From Zea mays (Eukaryota; Streptophyta; Magnoliopsida; Poales; Poaceae): a stretch of DNA of 64,000 bases. Positions 1 through 10,429 of this stretch are shown in pieces. Made by a program: the position numbers and the translations under genes. The notes under the pieces are model-generated. The model worked only from the letters and a program-made list of their open reading frames with translations. It was not told where the DNA came from and made no database searches. The stretch spans positions 102,807,849-102,871,848 of the forward strand of contig NC_050104.1 of the NCBI RefSeq assembly GCF_902167145.1, written 5' to 3'. Position 1 is the stretch's first letter. Each line of letters opens with the position of its first letter.

Positions 1-2095
1 CCGGGAGGTTGCTCAACATAGACCTCCTCCTTGATTGGTCCATTGAGGAAGGTACTCTTCACGTCCATTTGATAAAGCTTGAAGCCATGGTAAGTAGCAT
101 AGGCAAGTAAAATGTGAATTGACTCAAGCCTAGCTACGGGTGCATAGGTTTCACCGAAATCCAAACATTCGACTTGTGAATATCCCTTGGCCACAAGTCG
201 GGCTTTGTTCCTTGTCACCACACCATGCTCATCTTGTTTGTTGTGGAAGACCCACTTGATTCCTACAACATTTTTGTTAGGACGTGGAACTAAATGCCAT
301 ACCTCATTCCTCGTGAAGTTGTTGAGTTCCTCTTGCATTACCAACACCCAATCTGAATCCCTTAATGCATCTTCTACCCTGTATGGCTCAATAGAAGACA
401 CAAAGGAGTAATGTTCACAAAAATGAGCAACTCGAGATCGAGTGGTTACCCCCTTGTGAATATCACCGAGGATGGAGTTCATGGGGTGATCTCGTTGGAC
501 TGCTTGATGGACTCTTGGGTGTGGCGGTCTTGGATTCTCATCATCTTCCTTGCCTTCATTAGCATCTCCCCCTTGATTATTGTCCTCCTCTTGAGGTGGC
601 TCTTCTTGATCTTCATCTTCATCATCTTGAGCTTGATCCTCATCTTGAGTTGGTGGAGATGCTTGCATGGAGGAAGATGGTTGATCTTGTGCTTATGGAA
701 ACTCTTCGGATTCCTTAGGACACACATCCCCAATAGACATGTTCCTTAGCGCAACGCACGGAGCCTCTTCATCATCTAGCTCATCAAGATCAACTTGCTC
801 TACTTGAGAGCCGTTAGTCTCATCAAACACAATGTCACAAGAAACTTCAACTAGTCCAGTGGACTTGTTAAAGACTCTATATGCCCTTGTGTTTGAATCA
901 TAACCAAGTAAAAAGCCTTCTATAGCCTTAGGATCAAATTTAGATTTTCTACCTCTTTTAACAAGAATAAAGCATTTGCTACCAAAGACTCTAAAATATG
1001 AAACATTGGGCTTTTTACCGGTGAGGAGTTCATAAGATGTCTTCTTGAGGATTCGATGTAGATATAACCGGTTGATGGCGTAGCAAGCGGTGTTGACCGC
1101 CTCGGCCCAAAACCGATCCGAAGTCTTGTACTCATCAAGCATGGTCCTTGCCATGTCCAATAGAGTTCTATTCTTTCTCTCCACTACACCATTTTGTTGT
1201 GGTGTGTAGGGAGAAGAGAACTCATGCTTGATGCCCTCTTCCTCAAGAAAGCCTTCAATTTGTGAATTCTTGAACTCCGTTCCGTTGTCGCTTCTTATCT
1301 TTTTGATTCTCAATCCGAACTCATTTTGAGCCCGTCTCAAGAATCCCTTTAAGGTCTCTTGGGTTTGTGATTTTTCCTGCAAAAAGAATACCCAAGTGAA
1401 GCGAGAATAATCATCCATAATAACTAGACAATACTTACTCCCGCCGATGCTTATGTAAGCGATCGAGCCAAATAGGTCCATGTGGAGTAGCTCGAGTGGC
1501 CTGTCAGTCGTCATGATGTTCTTGTGTGGATGATGAACATCAACTTGCTTTCCTGCTTGACATGCGCTACAAACCCTGTCTTTCTCAAAATGAACATTTG
1601 TTAGTCCCAAAATGTGTTCTCCCTTTAGAAGCTTGTGAAGATTCTTCATCCCAACGTGGGCTAGTCGGTGATGCCAGAGCCAACCCATGTTAGTCTTAGC
1701 AATTAAGCAAGTGTCGAGTTCAGCTCTATTAAAATCAACTAAGTATAGCTGACCCTCTAACACTTCCTTAAATGCTACTGAATCATCACTTCTTCTAAAG
1801 ACAGTAACACCTAAATCGGTAAAAAGACAGTTGTAACCCATTTTGCATAATTGAGACACAGAAAGCAAGTTATAGTCTAAAGAATCTACAAGAAAAACAT
1901 TGGAAATAGAATGGTCAGGTGATATAGCAATTTTACCCAATCCTTTGACCAAACCTTGGTTTCGATCCCCGAATGTGATAGCTCTTTGGGGATCTTGATT
2001 TTTCTCATAGGAGGAGAACATCCTTTTCTCCCCTGTCATGTGGTTTGTGCACCCGCTATCAATTATCCAACTTGAGCCCTCGGATGCATAAACCT
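1..2095 (-). pseudogene. pol: Copia pol, partial: protease, integrase, start of RT
   Basis: The minus-strand frame begins next to the protease motif DSGCTNHM. It then shows the integrase HHCC zinc finger (HHRLAHVGMKNL ... CSACQAGK) and an integrase core with the catalytic triad visible as MDLFG, SDNGTE and GVVERKN. After an acidic linker a frame enters reverse transcriptase and is cut by the window edge at the VYVEQPP motif. The integrase part is open from 2039 to 693, where a stop (TAA, where the sister copy at 55480 has a CAA-like codon) ends it. Pol lies in +1 relative to gag, and a TAG immediately precedes the first pol codons, so pol cannot be a simple readthrough of gag. The integrase looks catalytically complete, but the polyprotein is broken. 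Confidence 0.9.
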
Positions 2096-2106
2096 ACAAA
2101 ACAAAT

Positions 2107-4729
2107 TTAGGCCTTGTTCTTAGGTACCCAAACGGTCTTGGGTCCTTTCACATTAGAAACAAGCACCTTGGGTACCCAAACACAAGTCTTTGACCCCTTG
2201 TGTTTGCCCCCAACATATTTGGCAACTATTTTGCCTGATTTGTTAGTTAAAACATAAGATGCATCAAAAGTCTTAAATGAAATACTAGGTTCATTTGATG
2301 CAATAGGAGTTTTCTTCTTAGGCAATTTAGCATGAGTGGATTGCCTAGAACTAGATGCCTCACTTTTATACATAAAAGCATGATGAGAGCCATAGTGAGA
2401 CTTCCTAGAGTGAATTCTCCTAATTTTGTGCTCGGGATAACCGGCAGGGTATAAAATGTAACCCTCGTTATCCTGAGGCATGGGAGCCTTGCCCTTAACA
2501 AAATTGGACAATCTTTTTGGAGGGACATTAAGCTTGACATTGTCTCCCTTTTGGAAGCCAATGCCATCCTTAATGCCAGGGCGTCTCCCACTATAGAGCA
2601 TGCTTCTAGCAAATTTAAATTTTTCATTTTCTAAGTCATGCTCATTAATTTTAGCACTAAGTTGAGCTATGTGATCATTTTGTTGTTTAATTAAAGCTAG
2701 GTGATCATGAATAGCATCAACATTAATGTCTCTACATCTAGTACAAATAGTAACATGCTCAACGGTAGATGTAGAGGGTTTGCAAGTTTTTAATTCAACA
2801 ATCTTAGTATGTAAAATAGCATTCTCATCTCTAAGATTGGAAATAGAAGTATTGCAAACATTTAAATCTTTAGCCTTAGCAATTAATTTTTCATTCTCAA
2901 TTTTAAGGCTAGAGAGGGATGCATTCAATTTGTCAATCTTAGCAATCAAATTACTATTATCATTTTTAAGGTTGACAAGAGAATCATCACTAACATTTAA
3001 TTTCTCAACCTTAGTAATCAATTTATCATTTTCAAGTCTAAGGTTAGAAATAGTGTCATGGCAAGTGCTAAGCTCACTAGTTAATTTTTCATTTTTCTCT
3101 ACCTCTTGAGCATAAGCATTTTTAGTCTTAACATGCTTTTTGTTTTCCTTAATAAGGAAGTCCTCTTGGCTATCCAAGAGTTCATCCTTCTCATGAATAG
3201 CACTAATCAATTCATTTAATTTCTCATTTTGTTGCATGTTAAGATTAGCAAAAAGAGTGAGCAAGTTATCCTCATCATCACTAGAATTATCCTCATCACT
3301 ATAGGTTGCATACTTAGTGGAGGATCTTGATTTTACCTTCTTCTTCTTGCCGTCCTTTGCCATGAGGCACTTGTGGCCGACGTTGGGGAAGAGAAGACCT
3401 TTGGTGACGGCGATGTTTGTGGCGTCCTCGTCGAAGGAGGAGTCAGTAGAGCTCTTGTCAGAGTCCCACTCCCGACAAACATGGGCATCACCGCCATTCT
3501 TCTTGTAGTACCTCTTCTTTTCTCTTTTCTTTCCTTTCTTGTCATCGCCCCTGTCACTATCACTAGACAAAGGACATCTAGCGATAAAATGACTGGGCTT
3601 AGCACATTTGTAACAAACCTTCTTGGAGCGGGGTTTGTAATCCTTCCCCCTCCTTTGCTTGAGGATTTGGCGGAAGCTCTTGATGATGAGCGCCATTTCC
3701 TCGTTGTCGAGCTTGGAGGCGTCGATGGGAATCCTACTTGGTGTAAAATCCTTCTTCTCTTCTTCCGTCGCCTTAAATGCGACGGGTTGCACCTCGGGTG
3801 TTGAGGTGGCGCCTTGCTCGATGATTTTCTTGGAGCCTTTGATCATCAATTCAAAGCTCACAAATTTTCCTATCACTTCCTCGGGAGACATTAGTTTATA
3901 CCTTGGATCACCACAAATTAATTGTACTTGTGTAGGGTTAAGAAAAATGAGTGATCTAAGAATAACCTTGACCATCTCATGGTCATCCCATTTTGCGCAC
4001 TTGGTTCACCAAGGTCTTGAGCCGGTTGTACATCGCTTGTGGCTCTTCCCCTTGGTGAAGCATGAATCGACCGAGCTCCCCCTCGATCGTTTCCCTCTTG
4101 GTGATCTTGGTCACCTCGTCTCCTTCGTGTGCGGTCTTGAGCACGTCCCAAATCTCCTTTGCACTCTTCAACCCTTGCACCTTATTATACTCCTCTCGAC
4201 TTAGAGAGGCGAGGAGTATAGTAGTGGCTTGGGAGTTGAAGTGTTGGATTTGTTCGACCTCCTCCGAATCATAATCCTTGTCCCCTTCCTTTGGTACCTG
4301 CGCTCCATACTCAACAATAACCCATATGCTTTTGTGGAGTGAGGTTAGGTGATGCCTCATTTTATCACACCACATAGAATAATCTTCACCATCAAACATA
4401 GGTGGTTTGCCTAATGGGACAGAAAGTAATGGAGTGCATTTTGAAATACGAGGATAACGAAGGGGCATCTTACTATACTTCTTGCGCTCATGGCGTTTAG
4501 AAGTGGCGGATGTCGATTCCGAGCCGGAGGTGGAGGGTGACGAAGAGTCGGTCTCGTAGTAGACCACTTTCTTCATCTTCTTCTTCTTGTCACCCTTCCG
4601 TTGGGACTTGATGGAGGAAGAGGATTCCTCCTTATGCTTGTGGGCGGACTCCCTTGACTGTGTTCTCCCCGAGCTTGCAGATTTGTTGCCGGTCCCGATC
4701 TCCCTCATGGCGGATGCTTCCGACATCAC
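2107..4729 (-). pseudogene. gag: Copia gag (SIRE/Maximus type), frameshifted
   Basis: The gag starts with MMSEASAMREIG at 4729, 30 bases inside the PBS. The N-terminal part is a basic, serine-rich leader followed by the capsid-like domain (motifs DGEDYSMWCDKM, NSQATTILLASLS, KEIWDVLKTAHEG, MYNRLKTLVNQVR). A 14-base deletion near 3993, relative to the sister gag at 58715-58730, shifts the frame. The second frame (3975-2107) carries the CCHC zinc knuckle (CYKCAKPSHFIARC), an acidic stretch, and a long coiled coil of repeated asparagine- and lysine-rich heptads around 2680-3230. It ends with a basic tail repeating VWVPK and a TAA at 2107-2109. Gag would form the virus-like particle in the cytoplasm. 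The deletion makes this copy non-functional. Confidence 0.9.
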
Positions 4730-4760
4730 TTCGAGCGGTTAGGCTCTAATGAAGTACCGG

Positions 4761-4772
4761 GCTCCGATACCA
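4761..4772 (-). other. Primer binding site (initiator tRNA-Met)
   Basis: On the minus strand TGGTATCGGAGC follows the LTR end (TTTCA) after a two-base spacer. It matches the usual plant Copia PBS TGGTATCAGAGC at 11 of 12 bases. It fixes the inner LTR boundary. Confidence 0.88.
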
Positions 4773-4774
4773 AT

Positions 4775-5956
4775 TGAAAGTCGCCTAGAGGGGGGGTGAA
4801 TAGGCAAATCTAAAATTTACAAAGTTTAAGCACAACTACAAGCCGGGTTAGCGTTAGAAATATAAATGAGTCCGAAAGAGAGGGCAAAAAACAAATCACA
4901 AGTAAATAAGGTGAATGACACGGTGATTTGTTTTACCGAGGTTCGGTTCTTGCAAACCTACTCCCCGTTGAGGTGGTCACAAAGACCGGGTCTCTTTCAA
5001 CCGTTTCCCTCTCTCAAACGGTCACTTAGACCGAGTGAGCCTTTCTCTTCTATCAAACGGGACACTAAGTCCACTACAAGGACCACCACAACTTGGTGTC
5101 TCTTGTTTTGATTACAAGTGAGTTGAACACAAGAAAGAAGGAAGAAGAAAAGCAATCCAAGCGCAAGAGCTCAAATGAACACAAATGTCTCTCTCTCTAG
5201 TCACTAATTTCTTTGGAGTGATTCCGGACTTGGGAGAGGATTTGATCTCTTTGGTTGTGTCTTGAATGAAGTCTATAGCTCTTGTATGAGGTTTGATGGC
5301 TGAAAACTTGGATTCATTGAAGTGTGGTGGTTGGGGGGTATTTATAGCCCCAACCACCAATTTGACCGTTGGTGGAGGCTGCTGTCGTATGGCGCACCGG
5401 ACAGTCCGATGCGCCAGCGGACACTGTCTGGTGCGCCAGCCACGTCACCAGGTCGTTGGGTTCCGACCGTTGAAGCTTCTGACAACTGGGCCACCGGACA
5501 GTCCGGTGCGCCTTCTGGCGCTGCTCTGACTTCTGCGCGCGCAGCCGCGCACTGTAGCGTTTCACTGTAGCGTTGCAGACGACCGTTGGCGTTGTATAGC
5601 CGTTACTTCGCTGGCACACCGGACAGTCCGGTGCTACACCGGGCAGTCCGGTGAATTATAGCGGAGTGACTACCAGAATTCCCGAAGGTTGCAAGTTCAG
5701 AGTTGGGTTCCCTGGTGCACCGGACACTGTCCGGTGGCACACCGGACAGTTCGGTGCGCCAGACCAGGGCTGCCTTAGGGTTGTCTTTTGCTCTTTTTAT
5801 TTGAACCCTTTCTTGGACTTTTATTGGTTTGTGTTGAACCTTTGGCACGTGTAGAACTCATAATCTAGAGCAAACTAGTTAGTCCAATTAATTTGTGTTG
5901 GGCAATTCAACCACCAAAATTCATATAGGAAAAGGTGTAAGCCTATTTCCCTTTCA
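4775..5956 (-). repeat. 5' LTR of Copia element 1
   Basis: On the minus strand it begins TGAAAGGGAAATAGG and ends TTTCA, 1182 bases. A TATA box (TATAAATA, minus strand, 5339-5346) marks the U3/R promoter. The U3 side is full of imperfect palindromes of the type caccggacagtccggtg (exact copies at 5492-5508 and 5617-5633). It shares its whole layout with the LTRs at 48370-49535 and 62807-63971. Confidence 0.93.
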
Positions 5957-6234
5957 ATGCCAAAGGGGAGAAGTTTTAGGGACCAAAGCAATGAAAATGA
6001 TATCAAACACCAAACACCACCAAATTAAAAATTTTGATCTTCCAAGTGGTTTTGGTCTTTTGGTCTAAAATCGTAAGCAAGTGAATTATGGAGTTATGGG
6101 GAGGCTTAAGTCCGTAATCTCACATTGTGGGGACACTCATGCATCCTAGCAAGTAGATTGCATATTTTCATTCAAATATTTGTTATATTTGTTTGCTTTG
6201 GTTGTGTTGTCATCAATCACCAAAAGGGGGAGAT
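5957..6234 (+). mobile_element. 3' internal end and polypurine tract of a second Copia element (plus strand)
   Basis: This non-coding stretch ends with the polypurine tract caccaaaagggggagat (6218-6234) directly before an LTR start. It is the 3' end of a plus-strand SIRE-like element cut by insertion of element 1. No coding sequence of it remains in the window. Confidence 0.85.
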
Positions 6235-7155
6235 TGTAAGGAAAATGGACCCTGGCCCATTTGGCTCAATAGGTTTTGTTGTTTGATGATCAACATAACA
6301 TGTGGACTAATGTGATTCCTAGTGTTTATGTTTGTAGTTCACAGGATACGAAAGAGGATTGGACTAAGGAACTGAGGATAAAACACCTCAAATAAAGACA
6401 TAAAAAGAGATTGGAAGTCCAAGACTCAAGAACAAAAGAAGCCCAAAGAATCAGCGAAGAAATCCATGAAGTGGGCAGTCAGCCAGCGCCCTAGTGGCGC
6501 ATCGGACAGTGCACAGTGCATGTCCAATGTGCACCGGACTGTCCGGTTGGACACCCGAACAGTCAGCACAGAGGGGCCTTTTCGGCAACATTGTTTTGGG
6601 GCGAGAGTCTTGCGAGACTGTGACAACTGTGTTTGTGTCACGGCAACCACCGTGTACCGGAGGGAACGAGGCCCGCGATGTTTTTGGCCGGAAGCTCGAT
6701 ATTGGAGACTGTGGGGAGCATCCGAGAGGAGCCAGAAGCGGAGCACCACTTGCGCGTGGAGAAGGCATGTGGCTCTCTATGGAGTTACTCGACCGTGTGC
6801 TTAGCCTTCACGTGGGCTACCCTTTGCGTAGGGGCACCAAGGACCTTGCGTGGTTCCGGATACCTGTGTAAAAATACCAGTGTCATCCACGAGAGTTTGC
6901 ATCTCCACCTTTCTCTTTAGGTTCCGCATTTACATTAAGCATTTAAGTTTCAATCTTGTTTTCTAGTTAGATTATTTAGAATTGAAACTTAGCCATTGTG
7001 GTAGAGATAGCAACACTTAGACAAAACCTAGTTTGCACATTCTAGATTATTTATTTGCATAGGTTTTGCTTTAGGGATTTAATTGTGGCCTAGTTGAGAG
7101 AAAGTTTTAGAAGTCGTAATTCACCCCCCTTCTTAGGCGTCACCTATTTCCTTCA
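6235..7155 (+). repeat. 3' LTR of the second Copia element
   Basis: It begins tgtaaggaaaatggaccc straight after a polypurine tract and ends cacctatttccttca, 921 bases. It matches the solo LTR at 8544-10023 at both ends and through the block around 6600-6880 (gagagtcttgcgagac). It is shorter because part of the middle is missing. The next five bases are ccctt. Confidence 0.88.
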
Positions 7156-7613
7156 CCCTTCATCACCAACTACCCCTTCCACACTCCCAAGTGACTCTTC
7201 TGATGATGTGTTGTGCTACCCAGATGTTAGTGATGACTTCTACCTGACTGACTCTAATAGGTCCACACGCACTAGCATCTGGAACTGGTACTAGGTCAGT
7301 TGTGAGGTTCACCATCCATTGGACTAGAGTGATAGATGGGTTGCTATGTAGCTCACTCCTTTGAAGAATAAAATACTTACCTAGTGTGTGTCATTGTTCG
7401 AATTATTATGTAGTTCGGATGGTATTATGTAAGGATCGTGTTTTGTAATATCAGTACTCTCTGTTGCTGTTGAACTAGCATGTTGCCATGAAGCATCAAT
7501 GAATGCATGAAGTCGTTACTTGTTTCATAATTTTACTTTCTCGTTGATTAATCATTGATATATCCATATATGTGTTTATGATGGTTTTGACTTAATGTTA
7601 TCCCATGTGAACT
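7156..7613 (+). other. Non-coding or decayed transposon sequence upstream of the Pong-like ORF
   Basis: A short open stretch (7100-7293, ending in NWY) is rich in serine, proline and aspartate and may be the C-terminus of a decayed protein. I recognise no domain. The rest is AT-rich and shows nothing I can name. Confidence 0.35.
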
Positions 7614-10423
7614 ATGAATAGAATGGACCCAGCAAACAATGACACAAATGCTCACCCTGCGGGAAACTATGCACGTGGTGAGGACTTTTCCATGCAACCA
7701 CTATTGTGGCCTAGGGATTCATTCAACAGCAACTTGTTGATTCTAGCTATATGGGAAACATTTCTTTTCCAAATCCATCGCAAGGTCCAACCACAATGTG
7801 GGCTCCAATTCAAACTAGGAACACAAGTTCCCAATCCACCATGATCCCAGCAATACAATCTACCCTTTATTGGACCCCTTATATGAACCTTGTCAACAAT
7901 CCATTTCCATATGTTCATTCAAATCTAATTGCTGACTCAGTGCATGCTTCCAACACTAGTACACCATTACAGGGTTCCAATAGCCTTGTTTCACTTCCTG
8001 TTAACTTGGAATCAGATGCAGAACCTAGTGTACAAGAGATCAATAGCCCCTCCAAAACTCCTACCCCTGTTGCGAAACCAAAGAAAGCCAAGGAACAAAA
8101 TTTTACTTCTAGCGAAGACATGTTACTTTGCACAACCTAGCTATAAATCATTAGTGATCATGTCGTCCACACTAAACAAATGAAGGATGGACTTTGGGCT
8201 CATATAGAAAAAGGTACAACGATCTCAGGGTAGCCAAATTGTAGTCTAAATAGAGCCCTTAGCAGCCGATGGGACAAAATAAGGGCAGGTGTTGGGAAGT
8301 TCTCAGGTTACTACGCTAGAGTTCTTCGAGAGAACCAAAGTGGGTTGACGAACGATGATAAGGTAAATTATATGCATTGTTAGCACTAACTGTTTTGAGT
8401 TGTGCAACATATAATATTGAACAAGTTGAATTCATACACTATGTCCTATTGTTACAGACTTTGAAGGCTGCCACTTTGTTTGCACATGAGGAGAACAAAC
8501 CCTTCCATTTCATGCATTGCTGGCATAAGCTCAAGGTTGATCCTGTAAGGAAAATGGACCCCGGGCCATTTGGCTTAATAGATTTTGGTGTTTGATCATC
8601 AACATAACCTATGAACTAATGTGTTTGCTAGTGTCTATGTTTGTAGTTCACGGGATGCTAAAGTTACTTGGACCAAGGCATTGAGGAAAGCAACACCTCA
8701 AAAGAATACATTATGAAGATCAAGTAAAGTCCAAGAAAAGAAGAAGTGTTGCCATAGTCGGACTATCAGGACAGGAGCACCGGTCTGTCCGGTGCACCAG
8801 GAACAGTAGCCCTAACGACTAGTTCTAGGTGGCACCGTGGAGGGAAGACCACCGGACTGTCCGGTGTAAAATCCGTACTGTCTGGTGCAAAAATACTGCG
8901 CACCAACGGTCACCTACGCTTACAGACCCAACGGCTAGGCGCACTGGACAGGGGCACCGGACTGTCCGGTGACCCCACTGGACAGTCTGGTGTACCACAG
9001 AAAGCAGCACTTTCCTCCAACGGCTAGTTTTGTGTTGGGGGCTATAAATACACCCCCAACCGGTCATTTTTAGGTGTGGGAGCCCAAGAGACATACCAAG
9101 GCATATAGTAGACATTCCCAAGTGCTCTTACACCCAAGTGCCTAATAGAATCACTTGGTGATTAGCGTAGGTGCTTTGCGAAGTGCTTAGTTTAGTTAGA
9201 CTGCTCTAGCACTTGCTCTAGGTGAATCCTAGTTTGTTGAGTGAGTTTAGATAAACCACCAACCCCTCGGCTCTTGCACAAGCCATTGTAATTGTACCGA
9301 GTGGGGCGACAGTCTTGCGAGACCGTGACAACCGCGTTTGTGTCACGACCACCACCGTGTACCGGAGGGAACGAAGCACTAGGCGTTTTCAGCCGGAAGC
9401 TCGATAGTGGAGACGGCGGGGAGCGTCCAAGAGGAGTTGGAAGCGGAGCACCATTTGCGCGTGGAGAAGGCCTGTGGCTCTCTACGGAGTTACTCGACCG
9501 AGGTGCTTGGCCCTCACGTGGGCTTCCCTTTCCGTAGGGGCACCAACGAGGATTAGTCGGGACCTTGCGTGGTTCTGAATACCTCGGTAAAAATACCGGC
9601 GTCATCCACGAGAGTTTGCATCTCTATCTTTCTCTTTAAAGTTTCCGCATTTATATTAAGCATTTAAGTTTCAATCTTATATTCATACTTATATAGTGTA
9701 GATATAGTGTAGATTGAAACTTAGCCATTGCATAGGTTTTGCTCTAGGGATTATTTGCATAGGTTTTGCTTAATTCACCCCCCTCTTAGGTGTCACCTGT
9801 TTCCTTAGTGCAGATTGAAACTTAATTCACCCCCTCTTAGTGTAGATTGAAACTTAATTCAATCTTATATTATTTGCATACAACAATTAGACAAAACTTA
9901 GTTTGCACATTCTAGTTTGATTATTTGCATAGGTTTTGCTCTAGGGATTTATTTGTGGCCTAGTTTAGTGAAAGTTTTAGAAGTCCTAATTCACCCCCTC
10001 TTAGGTGTCACCTGTTTCCTTCAATCCCAAATGGCAGCGCATTTGTCAATGAACTTCATTCAGAGGATTACATGGCACAACAATAGGATCAAGTTGTGGT
10101 CCATCTTTTGCTGTGGATGAGATGGATAGTGGTTTAGTAGGTTTGGCAGGTAAAAGGCCACTTGGAAGGGACTCCTCTAAAAGTGATAGAAATAAGGCGG
10201 CATCAGCTACTTCAGACGCTACAGACTACTTACGTCGGCTCCATGATTTAACAGGAAAACAACTTTAGAGGAGTATAGAAAAGGGAGAGAAGAAAGTTAT
10301 ACAGCAATAACAAGATAGGGAACTTGAGAAGTAGCAGTTGGAGTTAGAGGCCAAAAAGATATGCATTCATGAAAGAGAATTTGAAGCGTCCCAATCCTCT
10401 AGGACTCAAATGGGATACAATTA
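7614..10423 (+). pseudogene. PIF/Harbinger (Pong-like) ORF1, Myb/SANT-like, split by a solo LTR
   Basis: From ATG 7614 the reading runs through a low-complexity N-terminus (NTSTPLQGSN, then PKKAKEQNFTSSEDMLLC). That motif is the start of the SANT-like domain seen in plant proteins often labelled glutathione S-transferase T3-like or NAM-associated, which derive from ORF1 of Pong elements. Frameshifts lie near 7730 and 8130. The domain continues to HCWHKLKVDP at 8543. The solo LTR follows, and the reading resumes with PKWQ at 10026. A charged helical tail (LELEAKKICIHEREFE, about 10340-10390) matches the NAM-associated C-terminal end. ORF1 would bind transposon ends together with the transposase, of which I see no clear trace. 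Family assignment is from motifs only. Confidence 0.6.
8544..10023 (+). repeat. Solo Copia LTR, same family as 6235-7155
   Basis: It begins tgtaaggaaaatggacccc and ends cacctgtttccttca with no PBS or polypurine tract beside it, so it is a solo LTR. It carries TATAAATA at 9043-9050 and several caccggactgtccggtg palindromes (8850s, 8960s). Both sides carry atcc (gatcc before, atccc after), an imperfect target duplication. The last 360 bases are rearranged: pieces of the LTR end (attcacccccctcttag, ttgcataggttttgct) occur three or more times between 9690 and 10010, making it about 550 bases longer than its relative. Confidence 0.88.
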
Positions 10424-10429
10424 CTAGTC

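Larger units (their letters stand above)
1..5956 (-). mobile_element. SIRE/Maximus-type Copia retrotransposon, element 1 (cut by window start)
   Basis: Reading the minus strand from right to left gives a 5' LTR (5956-4775), an initiator-Met-type PBS, gag, then pol with protease, integrase and the start of reverse transcriptase. The order protease-integrase-RT is that of Copia. The large gag with a long coiled coil and the LTR beginning TGAAAGGGAAATAGG fit the SIRE/Maximus clade, to which maize Opie and Ji belong. A nearly identical element lies at 48370-63971 and confirms each part. The rest of pol and the 3' LTR lie outside the window. The five bases after the LTR are atgcc, and the other target copy is not visible. 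The element landed in the 3' internal part of a plus-strand Copia element (5957-7155). A gag frameshift and a pol stop make it non-autonomous. Confidence 0.93.

Noticed and set aside
411..749. Open frame of hydrophobic residues on the plus strand
   Set aside because: It is the antisense shadow of the acidic linker in Copia pol; a similar shadow occurs in the sister copy at 55179.
2726..4204. Plus-strand frames opposite gag
   Set aside because: They mirror the coiled coil and capsid part of gag on the minus strand and recur at 57532 and 58389, with no independent features.
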